Of a DNA stretch of 33,078 nt, positions 31,317 through 33,078 are shown in pieces. Made by a program: the position numbers and the translations under genes. The stretch's first letter is position 1, and the number at the start of each line of letters is the position of its first letter. Location of the stretch: positions 1-33,078 of the forward strand of contig CALLPC010000009.1 in NCBI GenBank assembly GCA_938015525.1, read 5' to 3'. This DNA comes from an uncultured Dehalococcoidia bacterium. GTDB taxonomy: Bacteria; Chloroflexota; Dehalococcoidia; Tepidiformales; Tepidiformaceae. The notes under the pieces were generated by a model. The model saw only the letters and a program-made list of their open reading frames with translations. It was not told the DNA's origin and did not search any database.

Positions 31317-31455
31317 CGACGGAATCGATGGGAGGGTATGCGGAAACCCGAAGGCGGGTGCACGGCCGAACGGCCCCAGGTGAGGGGGCCGGCCGGCGGT
31401 CGGGAGCGGTGGGGGCACGGAAGGGTGACCGCCGGCCGGCGCTGGACGTTGCGCG
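31317..31455. other. 139-base spacer
   Basis: Apart from the inverted repeat at 31388-31440 and the TACCCT box near 31333-31338 (- strand), nothing is recognised. Confidence 0.5.
31388..31440. repeat. Long inverted repeat between the chemoreceptor and the regulator
   Basis: GCCGGCCGGCGGTC (31388-31401) and its exact complement at 31427-31440 enclose 25 bases. It lies 16 bases past the chemoreceptor stop on the - strand and 72 bases before the regulator start. A terminator stem or operator is possible; there is no T-run. Confidence 0.5.
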
Positions 31456-33078
31456 TCAGGCGGCTGCCGTCAGCTGACGGAGCTGGAACGTTTCGCCGCG
31501 GGAGTTGTGGGCGAGGGTTCCGAAGCGGGCGATGAAGGTGGCGAGCTCGGCGGTGGTGCTGGCGAGGGCCTGTGTTTCGCGGGAGATTTCGGAGAGCTGG
31601 GCGGCGATCTCCTCGACGCTGGCCGAGACCTGCTCGCTGGCGGCGGCGGATTGCTGGGCGACGGCGGAGGCATCGGCGACGGCGGCCCGGACGCGGTCGG
31701 CGGCGGCGGTCATGTCGCTGGCGCGGGCGGCGGACTCGCGGGCGAGGCCTGCGACGCGCTCGAGGGTGTGGACGAGGGAGTCGACGGAGTCCTCGACGGA
31801 GGCCGCGGCCCGGCTGATGTGCTCGATCTCGTCGCGGACGGCGGTAGCGCCGTGGACGATCCGTTCGAGGGCAGAACCGGCGCGCTCGGCGCGGGCGGAG
31901 CCTTCTTCGACGTTGGCGATGGAGGCTTCCATGGCGCGGACGGCGCGCTGCGTGCCGCCCTGGACGCCGGCGATGAGGGCGGCGATCTCTTTAGTGGCGA
32001 CGGCGGTGCGCTCGGCGAGGGAGCGGACGTTTTCGGCGACGACGGCGAAGCCGCGGCCCTGTTCGCCGGCGCGGGCCGCCTCGATGGCGGCGTTGAGGGC
32101 GAGGAGGTTGGTCTGGGCGGCGATGTCGTCGATGACCTGGACGATGGCGCCGATCTGGGAGCCCTGGCGACCGAGGTCTTCGACTTCGGCGGCGGTCTGC
32201 CGGACGGTTTCGCGAATGGCGACCATGGCCTCGACCGTTTGCTGGACGGCGGCGGTGCCCTCGCGGGCTTCTGTGAGGGAGGCATCGCCCCGCTCGCGGG
32301 CGGTGGCGGCGGCGTGGCGGGCGGTCTCGAGGGCGTGACGGACGGCTTCGGTGGCGCGGAGTGCCTCGTCGAGGGCGGTGGACTGCTGGGCGGCGGCCTG
32401 GGCGACGCCGGCACTGGCGCCGCCGAGGGCGTCGATCTCGGCGTTGAGGGCCGCCATCGTAGCGGTCTGGGAGGCGGCGCCGCGTGCGACTTCGGAGACG
32501 GCGTTGGCGATTTCGCGGGCGGCCTGGTCGACCCGGGCGATGTTCGCCCCGAGCCCCTGGAGCGGCTGGCCGAGGGTGTCGTGGATATCGACGAGCTTCT
32601 CGAGGACGCCTTCGCTGATGAAGGTTTCGACGGCGAGGGAGGCGTCGAGGACGAAGGCCTTCATGAGGGCGGCGATCGTCTCGGCGAGCTCCTGACCCTT
32701 GAGCTTGCGGGCAAGGAGAGGGAAGAGGATGTCGGCGTAGAGGGCGTAGTTGCCGACGTTCCAGCGGGGCTCGATCTGGAGGCGGGCGTGGGCGGCACCG
32801 ATGCGGAGGCGGTGCTCGAAGTAGTCTTCGTCGAAGCGGGCGTCGAGGAGGCGAAGGAGGTAGTCGAGCTGGGCGGCTTCGAGGCGTGCGCGGTTGGAGC
32901 CGGCTTCGCGGACTTTTTGCTGCCATTCAGGGAAGGCAGCGGCGTGGTCGTAGAAGCGGCGGACGACGTCCTCGGCGTGGGGGCGGATGATGGCGGCGGC
33001 GCGGCGAATGGCGGCTGTATCGCGGTCGGAGATGGCGGTCCAGCGGAGGCGGAGGGCCTGGTCGGCGCGGTCGATGTG
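31456..33078 (-). CDS. Globin-coupled methyl-accepting chemotaxis protein, HemAT type (partial, 5' end outside window)
   Basis: 540 residues are visible and the frame is open to the window edge. Residues 1-140 are a globin sensor domain: [18 protein letters not shown], then [20 protein letters not shown], and [20 protein letters not shown] with His97 (codon 32790-32788) at the place of the proximal haem His of HemAT. Residues from about 180 form a long coiled coil with the receptor tip ([38 protein letters not shown]). No TM segment is seen, so it is a soluble oxygen receptor signalling to CheA/CheW. An internal ATG at 32664 would remove the whole globin domain and is rejected. Confidence 0.93.
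   Translation of the reverse strand, partial: HIDRADQALRLRWTAISDRDTAAIRRAAAIIRPHAEDVVRRFYDHAAAFPEWQQKVREAGSNRARLEAAQLDYLLRLLDARFDEDYFEHRLRIGAAHARLQIEPRWNVGNYALYADILFPLLARKLKGQELAETIAALMKAFVLDASLAVETFISEGVLEKLVDIHDTLGQPLQGLGANIARVDQAAREIANAVSEVARGAASQTATMAALNAEIDALGGASAGVAQAAAQQSTALDEALRATEAVRHALETARHAAATARERGDASLTEAREGTAAVQQTVEAMVAIRETVRQTAAEVEDLGRQGSQIGAIVQVIDDIAAQTNLLALNAAIEAARAGEQGRGFAVVAENVRSLAERTAVATKEIAALIAGVQGGTQRAVRAMEASIANVEEGSARAERAGSALERIVHGATAVRDEIEHISRAAASVEDSVDSLVHTLERVAGLARESAARASDMTAAADRVRAAVADASAVAQQSAAASEQVSASVEEIAAQLSEISRETQALASTTAELATFIARFGTLAHNSRGETFQLRQLTAAA

Noticed and set aside
32662..32664. Internal ATG as chemoreceptor start
   Set aside because: The frame is open upstream and encodes a recognisable globin domain.
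1..33078. CRISPR arrays, insertion sequences, tRNA or rRNA genes, prophage
   Set aside because: No regular repeats, transposase motifs, cloverleaf or rRNA signatures were seen on either strand.

Overview
The window is about 70% G+C by eye and comes from a flagellated, probably single-membrane bacterium. Several proteins have lipobox signal peptides, there is a sortase, and there are no phage, IS, CRISPR or RNA-gene signatures. The gene mix (family III CoA-transferases, LLM flavin monooxygenase, NuoB, SufR-like regulators) and the strongly G/C-ending codons suggest a high-GC Chloroflexota-type thermophile or relative. That placement is inference, not proof.

Left part (1-5900) is the end of a motility cluster on the + strand: a flagellin 3' end with a strong terminator, then flaG-like, fliD, fliS and a fliT-like gene, then a sortase, an flgM-like anti-sigma-28 gene and an atypical response regulator. 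Two near-identical sigma-28 type promoters (TCAA-N16-GCCGA) stand before the flaG operon and before the sortase-flgM pair, so the sortase seems to be wired into the flagellar regulon. At the far right edge (31456-33078, - strand) is a soluble chemoreceptor whose visible N-terminus is a haem-binding globin sensor (HemAT type), giving the motility genes a likely oxygen input.

Middle part (5885-21400), mostly - strand: a Tat/lipoprotein-like solute-binding protein, pterin carbinolamine dehydratase, a four-cluster ferredoxin, an alpha/beta hydrolase, a nitroreductase / Rdx-thioredoxin-like / DUF402 operon, and a tandem pair of family III CoA-transferases on the + strand. A 350-base structured spacer and a small orphan gene follow. 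Then come a LysM lipoprotein and an M28 peptidase lipoprotein, an SGNH hydrolase, small membrane proteins, UvrC, a phosphoribosyltransferase, an isolated nuoB and a zinc-ribbon protein.

Right part (21586-31316): homoserine kinase and a GNAT acetyltransferase; a large protein made of a degenerate PP2C domain, one membrane span and a beta-propeller; a DUF454 membrane protein; a frameshifted EVE-domain gene; RibD; then an LLM monooxygenase and alpha/beta hydrolase preceded by two paralogous SufR-like regulators.

Two window-wide patterns stand out. At least eight genes have a TAnnnT -10 box only 6-10 bases before the start codon and no Shine-Dalgarno sequence, which predicts leaderless mRNAs. 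Third codon positions are G-rich in + strand genes and C-rich in - strand genes, with a sudden exception in the flagellin fragment.
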